A stretch of 64,000 bases of DNA from Oceaniglobus ichthyenteri. GTDB taxonomy: Bacteria; Pseudomonadota; Alphaproteobacteria; Rhodobacterales; Rhodobacteraceae. Positions 25,033 through 32,821 of this stretch are shown here, in pieces (positions within the stretch are counted from its first letter, which is position 1; each line of letters starts with the position of its first letter). A program made the translations under genes and the position numbers. The DNA is taken from NCBI RefSeq assembly GCF_003057885.1, contig NZ_QAGK01000003.1, positions 186,001-250,000 of the forward strand, in the 5' to 3' direction. Below the pieces are notes generated by a model. It saw only the letters and a list, made by a program, of their open reading frames with translations. It was not told the origin of the DNA and made no database searches.

Positions 25033-25700
25033 GTGACACAGATCAATGGGTCGAAGGATTTCCCGGGCTTGCGCGTTTGCAGCCGTCGGTGAAACAACTG
25101 CTGTTGTCGCGCAGCGCGATCATTACCGCCCCAGCGGGCACCATGTTGTTCGGACCGAACAGATCGCCGGAAAACATGCTGTTTCTGCTGGATGGTACGG
25201 TGCGGGTGCAACAGGTGTCGGAAACCGGCCATGAAATTGTGCTATACCGCATTCAGGCCGGGCAAAGCTGTGTTCTGACCACTGCCTGCCTGATCGCCTA
25301 CGAGGATTACTCGGCCGAGGGCATTGCCGAAACACCCGTGCGCGCCGCCGCCGTGCCGCGCGATGTGTTTGATGATCTGGTGGCCCAGTCAAAGGCATTT
25401 CGCGATTTTGTCTTTGCCGCGTTTTCCAAACGGATCACCGATCTGTTTCTGATGATCGACGAAGTCGCCTTTCAGCGGATGGATGTGCGGCTTGCCGACA
25501 AGCTGATCGAGCTGGCCGATGACACGGGGGTTGTGGCCACGACCCACCAAAAATTGTCGGTTGAATTGGGCACAGCGCGCGAGGTGGTGTCGCGCCAGCT
25601 TCAGGAATTTCAGCGCCGCGGCTGGATCGAACAAAGCCGCGGGCGCGTCGAAGTGTTGGATCGCACCCACCTGAAAGCCCTGGCAGATCATAACACCTGA
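25029..25700 (+). CDS. Crp/Fnr family transcriptional regulator with paired cysteines
   Basis: A 223-residue regulator with a cyclic-nucleotide-binding-like domain (about residues 20-135), a dimerisation helix (RITDLFLMIDEVAFQRMDVR) and a C-terminal HTH_Crp domain whose recognition helix lies in LGTAREVVSRQLQEF. It lacks the N-terminal cysteine cluster of FNR, so it does not carry that kind of [4Fe-4S] centre. Two cysteines, Cys81 and Cys87 (QSCVLTTACLI), sit in the effector-domain beta region and could sense redox or persulfide; this is a hypothesis. It is co-translated with the Rrf2 gene and immediately precedes the sulfur operon. A palindrome at 25717 may be its target. Confidence 0.9.
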   Translation: MSDTDQWVEGFPGLARLQPSVKQLLLSRSAIITAPAGTMLFGPNRSPENMLFLLDGTVRVQQVSETGHEIVLYRIQAGQSCVLTTACLIAYEDYSAEGIAETPVRAAAVPRDVFDDLVAQSKAFRDFVFAAFSKRITDLFLMIDEVAFQRMDVRLADKLIELADDTGVVATTHQKLSVELGTAREVVSRQLQEFQRRGWIEQSRGRVEVLDRTHLKALADHNT

Positions 25701-25716
25701 TTGATTTTACCGGCTT

Positions 25717-25731
25717 GGTGACATTGTCACC
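25717..25731. promoter_or_regulatory. Palindromic candidate operator for the sulfur operon
   Basis: GGTGACATTGTCACC is a perfect inverted repeat (6-bp arms, 3-base centre), 55 bases upstream of the DUF2892 gene and 16 bases after the Crp/Fnr gene. It resembles neither a consensus FNR box (TTGAT-N4-ATCAA) nor a hairpin with a T-tract, so a dedicated regulator site is more likely. Confidence 0.55.
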
Positions 25732-25786
25732 GACGATCCGCGGCGCGGCGGTTAATCTGGGTGTAACTTTTGAAGGAGTTTGAAAA

Positions 25787-25999
25787 ATGACTGCGAATGT
25801 AGGCACAATTGACCGGGTTTTCCGGTTTATTCTGGGCATCGTGCTGTTGGCTTTGCCATTTGTCAGCGGCATGGCGATTTTTGCATCCACCACAGCCACG
25901 GTTATTTCGGTGATCCTTGGGATCGTGATGGTGGCCACGTCGGCCATGCGGTTTTGCCCGCTTTACCGTATCTTTGGCATCCAGACGTGTAAGCTCTGA
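25787..25999 (+). CDS. DUF2892 (YgaP-type) small membrane protein
   Basis: A 70-residue protein with two membrane segments (FRFILGIVLLALPFVSG and TVISVILGIVMVATSAM) and a C-terminal FCPLYRIFGIQTC, the pattern of DUF2892, which also forms the membrane tail of YgaP rhodaneses. Such proteins occur in sulfide-responsive operons; the role may be sulfur or cyanide handling at the membrane. It has a good AAGGAG site and overlaps the next gene by one base (TGATG). Confidence 0.88.
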   Translation: MTANVGTIDRVFRFILGIVLLALPFVSGMAIFASTTATVISVILGIVMVATSAMRFCPLYRIFGIQTCKL

Positions 26000-26433
26000 T
26001 GTTTGAGACTGTTTTTACCCCGTTTCAATCGCTTGGTGGCGGTGCCCTGATTGGCATCGCTGCTGTTTTGCTTATGGCCACTCTGGGGCGCGTCATGGGG
26101 GCCACCGGCATTCTGGCCGGGTTCTTTCAACCGGCGGATCGCTCTGACTGGCTGTGGCGCGCGGCCATTCTGGCCGGTATGGTCAGCGGCCCGGTGTTCA
26201 TCCTGTTTGTCACAGGAGAGATGCCGACGGTGCAGGTGCCGGTTTCAACCGCAATGTTGGTGATCGGCGGTCTGATCGTGGGGGTCGGCGCGACCTTTGG
26301 ATCGGGCTGTACATCGGGCCACGGCGTGTGCGGCATTGCCCGGCTTTCGCCCCGGTCGATCGTGGCAACCGCCACCTTCATGATCGCCACCGCGATCACC
26401 GTATTTGTCATTCGTCATGTGATCGGAGGCTGA
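25999..26433 (+). CDS. YeeE/YedE family sulfur transporter half (TsuA/PmpA-like)
   Basis: A 144-residue membrane protein with about four helices and the YeeE/YedE signature GATFGSGCTSGHGVCGIARL (about residues 98-117), whose cysteines line the thiosulfate or sulfur path in TsuA. Here the usual single long YeeE protein is split into two small genes (25999 and 26437), probably a heterodimer. It likely moves thiosulfate or a related sulfur species across the inner membrane. It starts at the ATG that overlaps the DUF2892 stop. Confidence 0.9.
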   Translation: MFETVFTPFQSLGGGALIGIAAVLLMATLGRVMGATGILAGFFQPADRSDWLWRAAILAGMVSGPVFILFVTGEMPTVQVPVSTAMLVIGGLIVGVGATFGSGCTSGHGVCGIARLSPRSIVATATFMIATAITVFVIRHVIGG

Positions 26434-26436
26434 TCG

Positions 26437-26880
26437 ATGCGACTTTTCATAACCTATCTGATCGGGCTGGTGTTTGGCATCGGAATTGCGATTTCGGGCA
26501 TGGCGAACCCCGCCAAAGTGCTTAATTTCTTTGACGTGGCCGGTGATTGGGACCCCAGCCTGGCATTTGTGATGGGCGGCGCGCTGATTGTCACGATGAT
26601 TGGCTATCGCTTTGTGTTGAAACGTCCGGGGCCGATGTTTTCAGGCGCGTTTCAATTGCCCACACGCCGCGATCTTGATCTGCCGTTGATTGCCGGATCG
26701 GCCTTTTTCGGGGTGGGGTGGGGCATTGCGGGCTTTTGCCCCGGTGGTGCGTTGCCCGCGCTTGGCACCGGACGGTCCGAGGTTTTGATCTTTGTTGCGG
26801 CGATGGTCGCAGGAACGCTGGGCGCAAAATGGGCGCAAGGTGCCCTGAAACGCCGCGCCCAATCCACAGCCGAAGTTTGA
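26437..26880 (+). CDS. YeeE/YedE family sulfur transporter half, second subunit (PmpB-like)
   Basis: A 147-residue membrane protein containing AISGMANPAKVLNFFDVAGD (about residues 19-38) and GWGIAGFCPGGALPALGTG, the second half of the YeeE/YedE signature with a single key cysteine. It lies 3 bases after its partner gene and ends 10 bases before the MBL gene. In the sulfide-oxidation context it would complete the two-subunit sulfur transporter. Confidence 0.9.
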   Translation: MRLFITYLIGLVFGIGIAISGMANPAKVLNFFDVAGDWDPSLAFVMGGALIVTMIGYRFVLKRPGPMFSGAFQLPTRRDLDLPLIAGSAFFGVGWGIAGFCPGGALPALGTGRSEVLIFVAAMVAGTLGAKWAQGALKRRAQSTAEV

Positions 26881-26890
26881 GGAAATCAAG

Positions 26891-27772
26891 ATGAGCTATC
26901 CCATAGACATGTCCGTAAAACCCGAGGTTTCCGCCCATTTCGATGAGGCCACGAACACGATCACCTATATCGTCAAGGATCCCACCAGCAATCATTGTGC
27001 CATCATCGACAGCGTGATGGATATTGATTATGCCGCCGGGCGCATCACCTATGATCACGCCGATGGCTTGATCGCCGAGATCAAAGAGCGCGGTCTGACC
27101 CTGGACTGGATCATCGAAACCCATGTGCATGCCGATCATTTAAGCGCGGCGCCCTACCTTCAGCAAAAGCTGGGCGGCAAGATCGGCGTTGGTGAAAAAA
27201 TCATGGTGGTGCAGGAAACCTTTGGCAAGGTGTTCAACGAAGGCACCGAATTTCAGCGTGACGGATCACAGTTTGATGCGTTGTTCAAAGAGGGCGACAC
27301 CTATAAAATCGGAAATATGCAAGGGTTTGCCATGCACACCCCCGGCCACACACCGGCATGCATGGTGCATGTGATCGGCGATGCCGCCTTTGTGGGCGAT
27401 ACATTGTTCATGCCCGATGGCGGCTCGGCGCGGTGCGATTTTCCCGGCGGCGATGCGGGTGATCTGTATGACAGCATTCAAAAGGTGCTGTCGCTGCCCG
27501 ATGAAACCCGGCTTTTCATGTGCCACGATTACGGTCCGAACGGCCGCGCGATTGAATGGGAAACCACAGTGGCCGAACAAAAGCGCGACAATATCCATGT
27601 GGGGGGCGATAAAACCCGCGCAGATTTCATCAAATTCCGCACCGAACGCGATGCACAGCTTTCGATGCCGAAACTGATCATCCCATCGTTGCAGGTGAAT
27701 ATGCGCGCGGGCGAAATTCCAAAGGATAAAGACGGCAATCAAATGTTGAAAGTGCCGGTGAACGGACTTTGA
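26891..27772 (+). CDS. MBL-fold hydrolase, persulfide dioxygenase-like (Blh/ETHE1 type)
   Basis: A 293-residue metallo-beta-lactamase-fold protein. The metal motif HVHADH lies at residues 78-83 (His78, His80, Asp82, His83), and further ligands are in HTPGHTPACMVHVIGDA and MCHDYGP. Its length and the block KIGVGEKI after the motif are typical of the Blh/persulfide dioxygenase group, which oxidises glutathione persulfide to sulfite using iron. Position directly before the rhodanese-SQR fusion supports this: SQR makes the persulfide and this enzyme would consume it. Its ribosome site is TGAGGAAATCAAG. Confidence 0.9.
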   Translation: MSYPIDMSVKPEVSAHFDEATNTITYIVKDPTSNHCAIIDSVMDIDYAAGRITYDHADGLIAEIKERGLTLDWIIETHVHADHLSAAPYLQQKLGGKIGVGEKIMVVQETFGKVFNEGTEFQRDGSQFDALFKEGDTYKIGNMQGFAMHTPGHTPACMVHVIGDAAFVGDTLFMPDGGSARCDFPGGDAGDLYDSIQKVLSLPDETRLFMCHDYGPNGRAIEWETTVAEQKRDNIHVGGDKTRADFIKFRTERDAQLSMPKLIIPSLQVNMRAGEIPKDKDGNQMLKVPVNGL

Positions 27773-27788
27773 ACCAAGGGGACCATCC

Positions 27789-29462
27789 ATGGAAATGAAA
27801 GCACTGACCGCAGGTCTGTCCGTGAGCGGACAGATCGTGCCTGCCGATTTACCGAAAATCAAGGATGCCGGTTTCCGCGCAATCCTGTGCAACCGGCCCG
27901 ATGGCGAAGGGTCGGATCAGCCCTCGTTTGATGAACTTGCCAAGGCGGCGGGCGAACTTGGTCTGTCGGCGGCCTATTTGCCGATTGTCGCGGGCAAGGT
28001 CAGCGACAAGGACGCCGCCGATTTCGACAAGGCCCTGACCGAACTGCCCGGCCCCGTGTTGGCCTATTGTCGCACAGGCACACGTTCGGCCACCCTGTGG
28101 TCATTGGCGCAGGCGGAGAAACGCAGCCTGGCCGATATTCTGGCGGCGACCAAGGCCGCGGGATATGACATGGCGGGCGTCGTGCGCCGCATCGTCAATG
28201 GCGGCAAAACCCCGACCGACACGGGCGATGCCAGTTATGATGTCGTCATCGTTGGGGCGGGGGCCGGGGGCATCGCCGCCGCCGCCAGCCTGAAATCACG
28301 TCAGTCCGGTCTGGAAATCGCAATCATCGATCCGGCAGATATTCATTATTACCAACCCGGCTGGACCATGGTGGGCGGCGGTATTTTTGAACCCCAGGAC
28401 ACCGCGCGCACCATGGGGTCACTTATTCCGCGCGATGTACATTGGCTTAAATCTGCCGTGGCCGCGTTTGAACCTGAAAACAACGCGGTGATCCTGGATG
28501 GTTGCCGGGTGGTGAAATACAAGCGCCTGATCGTGTGTCCGGGTCTGAAACTGGACTGGAACAAGATCGACGGTCTGGTCGAAACCCTGGGCAAAAATGG
28601 TGTAACGTCGAATTATCGCTATGATCTGGCGCCCTATACCTGGCAATTGGTCAATGGCATGTTCGAAGGACGGGCAATTTTCACCCAACCACCGATGCCG
28701 ATCAAATGCGCCGGCGCCCCGCAAAAGGCGATGTATCTGTCGGGTGATGCCTGGCACCGGCGCGGTGTGTTGAAAGACATTGATATTCAGTTCAACAATG
28801 CCGGTGGCGTGTTGTTCGGGGTCAAGGATTACGTGCCTGCCCTGATGAAATATGTCGAAAAATACGACGCATCGCTGAATTTCTTTCACAATCTGGTGGC
28901 GGTCGATGGCCCGGCCAAAAAGGCATGGTTCGACGTGGCAAAACCCGACATGCCGGTGGAGCGGGTCGAGATGGAGTTTGACATGATGCATGTCTGCCCG
29001 CCCCAAACCGCCCCGGATTTCATCCGCGTTTCGCCCTTGGCCGATGCGGCGGGATGGGTCGATGTGGATCAGGCAACGCTGCGCCACAAAACCTATGACA
29101 ACATCTGGTCATTGGGCGATGTGATGAACGCGCCAAATGCGAAAACCGCCGCTGCGGCGCGGATTCAGGCGCCGATCGTGGCCGAGAACATCATCGCCGA
29201 TATCGCCGGACGGTCGCCAGTGGCGCAATACAACGGTTATGGCTCTTGCCCGCTGACGGTTGAACGGGGCAAGATCGTGCTGGCCGAATTCGGCTATGGC
29301 GGCGCGATGCTGCCCAGTTTTCCGAAATACGTGATCGACGGCACCAAACCATCGCGCGCGGCATGGTTTCTAAAGGAAAAGATGCTGCCGCCGGTCTATT
29401 GGAAGGCGATGCTGAAAGGTCGCGAATGGATGGCCAAACCCGAAAAAGTCACCGCCGGGTAA
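27789..29462 (+). CDS. Fusion of DUF442/phosphatase-like rhodanese domain with sulfide:quinone oxidoreductase
   Basis: A 557-residue two-domain protein. Residues 1-135 are a DUF442/TIGR01244 protein-tyrosine-phosphatase-like domain with the loop AYCRTGTRSA (Cys94), as in Blh-type sulfurtransferases. From about residue 148 a flavoprotein begins with the FAD motif VIVGAGAGGIAAA. Cys307 (IKCAGAPQKAMYL) and Cys487 (GSCPLTV) match the two redox cysteines of type II SQR. It should oxidise sulfide at the membrane surface, pass electrons to quinone and relay the sulfane sulfur to the fused domain. The C-terminal WFLKEKMLPPVYWKAMLKG resembles the membrane-associating end of SQR. Confidence 0.92.
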   Translation: MEMKALTAGLSVSGQIVPADLPKIKDAGFRAILCNRPDGEGSDQPSFDELAKAAGELGLSAAYLPIVAGKVSDKDAADFDKALTELPGPVLAYCRTGTRSATLWSLAQAEKRSLADILAATKAAGYDMAGVVRRIVNGGKTPTDTGDASYDVVIVGAGAGGIAAAASLKSRQSGLEIAIIDPADIHYYQPGWTMVGGGIFEPQDTARTMGSLIPRDVHWLKSAVAAFEPENNAVILDGCRVVKYKRLIVCPGLKLDWNKIDGLVETLGKNGVTSNYRYDLAPYTWQLVNGMFEGRAIFTQPPMPIKCAGAPQKAMYLSGDAWHRRGVLKDIDIQFNNAGGVLFGVKDYVPALMKYVEKYDASLNFFHNLVAVDGPAKKAWFDVAKPDMPVERVEMEFDMMHVCPPQTAPDFIRVSPLADAAGWVDVDQATLRHKTYDNIWSLGDVMNAPNAKTAAAARIQAPIVAENIIADIAGRSPVAQYNGYGSCPLTVERGKIVLAEFGYGGAMLPSFPKYVIDGTKPSRAAWFLKEKMLPPVYWKAMLKGREWMAKPEKVTAG

Positions 29463-29470
29463 AACACCTT

Positions 29471-29497
29471 GGCCGTTCCTGTTTATCAGGAACGGCC
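29471..29497 (+). other. Hairpin between the SQR fusion and SulP genes
   Basis: GGCCGTTCCTG (29471-29481) pairs perfectly with CAGGAACGGCC (29487-29497) around TTTAT. No T-tract follows, so it is more likely a processing or stabilising structure or a partial terminator; SulP begins 18 bases downstream. Confidence 0.6.
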
Positions 29498-29514
29498 CCA
29501 AATCCGAGAATCCC

Positions 29515-31227
29515 ATGACATTTGCACGATATCTGCCCATCCTCACCTGGGGGCGGGCGTATAACCGCACAGCCCTGTCCAACGATCTTGTGGCGGCTTT
29601 GATCGTTACGATCATGCTGATTCCGCAATCGTTGGCCTATGCGTTGCTGGCCGGCCTGCCGCCCGAGGCAGGGCTTTATGCCTCGATTGCGCCAATCATC
29701 CTGTATGCGATTTTCGGAACCAGCCGCGCCTTGGCGGTGGGGCCAGTGGCGGTTGTATCGCTGATGACGGCCGCCGCCCTGAACAATATCGTTGAGCAGG
29801 GCACGATGGGCTATGCGCTTGCCGCGCTGTCGCTTGCGGGGCTGTCGGGGCTGATGTTGTTGGTTATGGGGCTGTTTCGGCTGGGGTTTATCGCCAATTT
29901 CCTGTCTCATCCGGTGATTGCGGGGTTCATCACCGCATCGGGCATCATCATCGCGGCAAGTCAGCTGAAGCACATCCTGGGGATCAATGCCGAAGGTCAC
30001 AACCTGTTGGAATTGGTCGTTTCCTTGGTGCGGCATTTACATGAAATCAACTGGATCACCGCCATTATCGGCGTGCTGGCCACCGGATTTCTGTTTTGGG
30101 TGCGCAAGGGTTTGAAACCGCTGTTGCAACGGTTCGGCCTGGGCGCGGGGTTGACCAGTGTGTTGGTGAAAACCGGGCCGGTTGCGGTTGTGGTGGCGAC
30201 AACGCTTGCCGTCTGGCTTTTCGGGCTGGCGGATCAAGGGGTCAAAATCGTGGGTGAGGTGCCCCAAAGCTTGCCACCGCTGACCCTGCCGTCATTTTCG
30301 CCGGAATTATTGGGCCAACTTTTGCTGCCGGCGTTTCTGATTTCGATCATCGGCTTTGTCGAATCGATTTCCGTCGCACAGACCCTGGCCGCCAAGAAAC
30401 GCCAACGGATTGATCCGGATCAGGAATTGATCGGCCTTGGGGCGGCCAATATCGGCGCATCCCTGACGGGTGGATTTCCGGTGACTGGCGGGTTTTCACG
30501 GTCGGTGGTCAATTTTGATGCCGGGGCCGAAACCCCCGCCGCCGGGGCATTCACGGCGGTTGGTCTGGCCATTGCCGCGCTGGCGCTGACGCCGCTGATC
30601 TATTTTCTGCCCAAGGCGACGCTGGCCGCGACGATCATCGTTGCGGTGCTGAGCCTGGTGGATTTTTCGATCCTGAAACGCAGTTGGGGATATTCAAAGG
30701 CGGATTTCGCCGCCGTGTTGGCGACCATCGTGATCACCCTTGGACTGGGCGTTGAAATCGGCGTGTCGGCGGGCGTTGGGCTTTCCATTTTGCTGCATCT
30801 TTATAAATCGTCAAAACCCCATATTGCCGAAGTGGGGCAGGTGCCGGGCACCGAACATTTCCGCAATATCCTGCGCCATGATGTGATCACCGACCCGGGT
30901 GTTGTCACGCTGCGGGTGGATGAAAGCCTGTATTTTGCCAATGCGCGGTATCTTGAGGACAAGATTCACAACCGTGTTGCCGGGGATACCATGGTGCGCC
31001 ACGTAATCCTGCAATGTTCCGCAATCAACGAAATTGATCTGAGCGCGCTTGAGTCACTGGAGGTGATCAATGAGCGCCTGCGCGAAATGGGGGTCAAACT
31101 GCACCTGTCCGAGGTAAAAGGCCCGGTGATGGACCGCCTCAAAGAGCAGCATTTCCTGAAGGACATGACCGGCAAGGTGTTTCTGTCGCAATATCAGGCC
31201 GCTCTGACGGTTGGGTCGCAAACTTGA
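29515..31227 (+). CDS. SulP family sulfate/anion permease with STAS domain
   Basis: A 570-residue SLC26/SulP transporter. The N-terminal signature AALIVTIMLIPQSLAYALLA (about residues 24-43) precedes 10-14 membrane segments, and GGFPVTGGFSRSVVNFDAGA lies around residue 325. A STAS domain occupies about residues 440-560 (EIDLSALESLEVINERLREM). Family members move sulfate, bicarbonate or similar anions. Last in the sulfide-oxidation operon, it may handle sulfite or sulfate made by the upstream enzymes. It converges on the diheme peroxidase gene with only 19 bases between stops. Confidence 0.93.
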   Translation: MTFARYLPILTWGRAYNRTALSNDLVAALIVTIMLIPQSLAYALLAGLPPEAGLYASIAPIILYAIFGTSRALAVGPVAVVSLMTAAALNNIVEQGTMGYALAALSLAGLSGLMLLVMGLFRLGFIANFLSHPVIAGFITASGIIIAASQLKHILGINAEGHNLLELVVSLVRHLHEINWITAIIGVLATGFLFWVRKGLKPLLQRFGLGAGLTSVLVKTGPVAVVVATTLAVWLFGLADQGVKIVGEVPQSLPPLTLPSFSPELLGQLLLPAFLISIIGFVESISVAQTLAAKKRQRIDPDQELIGLGAANIGASLTGGFPVTGGFSRSVVNFDAGAETPAAGAFTAVGLAIAALALTPLIYFLPKATLAATIIVAVLSLVDFSILKRSWGYSKADFAAVLATIVITLGLGVEIGVSAGVGLSILLHLYKSSKPHIAEVGQVPGTEHFRNILRHDVITDPGVVTLRVDESLYFANARYLEDKIHNRVAGDTMVRHVILQCSAINEIDLSALESLEVINERLREMGVKLHLSEVKGPVMDRLKEQHFLKDMTGKVFLSQYQAALTVGSQT

Positions 31228-31246
31228 TCTATCGCTCTCACCGCCC

Positions 31247-32560
31247 TTAATGATCGATCGGCAGGCCGCTTGGGACAGTTTCGGGAATGCCCAAGCGCCC
31301 GGCCTGTGCCACCGGGTCGGTCAGGCTGTGCAGGAATGCCTCAAGTGCCGTAAGGTCGGCGTCGGTCAGGGCGATCGGTGGTGTTGTCACGGCGGCGCGA
31401 ATGGCATCAACATGGGCGATGTCGGCCAGTGGGCGCATATCATCGCCTGTGCCGATGCCAGGCATCATTTGCACATTCGCGATAATGTCATCCGGATTCA
31501 CAGTAAAATCGGTATGATGCTTTAGAAAATCCGACAATCGCGCAAATGCACCCGTATGCCCATAGGGCGCGGTCAGCGCGACGTTGCGCAGGCTGGGCGT
31601 GCGAAACCTGTAGGCATCTTGCGCCACGCCGGTCACTTCCATCCGGCCTTCATCGCGTTGGTGATCCTCGAACGACGCGGCCTTTCCGGGGCCAAATTGC
31701 GGAACGCCCATGGCGTGAAACCCGTGATCGGTTTGAAACGGGCCGCTGTGACAGGTGGCACATTGTGCGGCACCATGAAACAGATCCATGCCAAGGGCGG
31801 CATCATCGGCCAGGCTGTGTTCGCCGCGCAGCACTGTATCAAAGGGTGACGTATCGCTGCGCCATTCAAATTCGATGAAGGATGCAATGGCATTGGAAAT
31901 ATCGGTAAAGGCGATGGGCCGACCGGCGGCGATTTCGGGATATACCGCCTGAAACCGCAGCCTGTATTCAGGAATGTCGGCCACCCGCTGGCTCAGCAGA
32001 TGCCATGCGCCACCGGGGCCGGTGATCATGCCCTGACGTACCGCGCGGGCCACGTCGTTTTCGGAATAATGCCCGGCCATTTCATCCTGGCTAAGCACGG
32101 GAAACATGGTTTGTGCCGATAATACGCCATCAAACCCCACCACCATATCATCATCCATTGGCGTACGCAGCCCCGAGGCGCGGGCGCTATCGGCCTCAAC
32201 CCGACCATCGTGAAACAGCACGCTGAATTCCCGCGCGCCAAGGTTGAACAGGGCGGGCGCGTTGCGCGGTATCCGTTCTTCGGGCGGGTTATTGGGATCG
32301 GGGCGGCGATCGGGGCCCAGACCGATGCCACCTTCGCCAATCCCCAGGGGCAAGCCATCGGCGGTGCCGAATTTGGGGTGGTGGCAGGTGCCACAGGAAA
32401 TGTTGCGATTGCCCGACAGGATCGGATCCCAAAACAACAACTGCCCCAGTTTCGCGGCGTCCTGTGCCGCGGGCCGGAACATTGCATCGCTTACCGGCGG
32501 GGGCAGATCGCCCGCCTGTGCCGCGCCCGCGGTCAACAACACCCAAACCCATGATTTCAT
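31247..32560 (-). CDS. Diheme cytochrome c peroxidase/MauG family protein
   Basis: A 437-residue periplasmic protein with a signal peptide (MKSWVWVLLTAGAAQAG) and two c-type haem sites: CGTCH (Cys56, Cys59, His60) and CATCH (Cys267, Cys270, His271). SVLFHDGRVEAD and TPSLRNVALTAPYGHTGAF are shared by CcpA and MauG proteins. It probably reduces hydrogen peroxide using cytochrome c, or acts as a MauG-like oxidant. At 437 residues it is longer than classical CcpA (about 330) and nearer the MauG-like branch. The gene follows a candidate small RNA or leader with a terminator on the same strand (32628-32775). Confidence 0.9.
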   Translation of the reverse strand: MKSWVWVLLTAGAAQAGDLPPPVSDAMFRPAAQDAAKLGQLLFWDPILSGNRNISCGTCHHPKFGTADGLPLGIGEGGIGLGPDRRPDPNNPPEERIPRNAPALFNLGAREFSVLFHDGRVEADSARASGLRTPMDDDMVVGFDGVLSAQTMFPVLSQDEMAGHYSENDVARAVRQGMITGPGGAWHLLSQRVADIPEYRLRFQAVYPEIAAGRPIAFTDISNAIASFIEFEWRSDTSPFDTVLRGEHSLADDAALGMDLFHGAAQCATCHSGPFQTDHGFHAMGVPQFGPGKAASFEDHQRDEGRMEVTGVAQDAYRFRTPSLRNVALTAPYGHTGAFARLSDFLKHHTDFTVNPDDIIANVQMMPGIGTGDDMRPLADIAHVDAIRAAVTTPPIALTDADLTALEAFLHSLTDPVAQAGRLGIPETVPSGLPIDH

Positions 32561-32627
32561 GACATACTCCCACCATTCACAGGCCCAAGGATACAGGGTG
32601 AATGCCGGAATGCGTACAGGAATTTTG

Positions 32628-32775
32628 GATAAAAGAACACCGCCCCCGGGTTCACGGTTGGAACCTCAGGGGGCGGCGCCGATGGCGGTTATCCTTGCAC
32701 GCCCTTAGGCCGCTGGATGGTATCGGGTCTCCTCCCACGAACGCCATCAGATCTTGCAATCTCACATTGGTGTGA
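32628..32775 (-). ncRNA. Candidate structured RNA or leader ending in an intrinsic terminator
   Basis: The 261-base gap between the DUF2126 gene and the diheme peroxidase gene is packed with pairing. Read on the minus strand, a small hairpin (TCACA/TGTGA, 32762-32775) comes first. Then a domain closed by GATGGCG/CGCCATC (32742-32748 with 32681-32687) contains a GGG-AGGAGA-CCC hairpin. Last is a long stem (32661-32676 with 32640-32653) followed by TGTTCTTTT, a good intrinsic terminator. I cannot match it to a named RNA family. It may be a small RNA or a cis-acting attenuator of the peroxidase gene. Boundaries are approximate. Confidence 0.45.
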
Positions 32776-32821
32776 TGCCTTGTTTCCGGTGAAAAGTCCA
32801 CAAAAAACGTTTACGGATTGG

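Noticed and set aside
32628-32775. 6S RNA or signal recognition particle RNA
   Set aside because: The element ends in its own terminator hairpin and lacks the closed rod with central bubble of 6S RNA and the GGAAG-type SRP loop.
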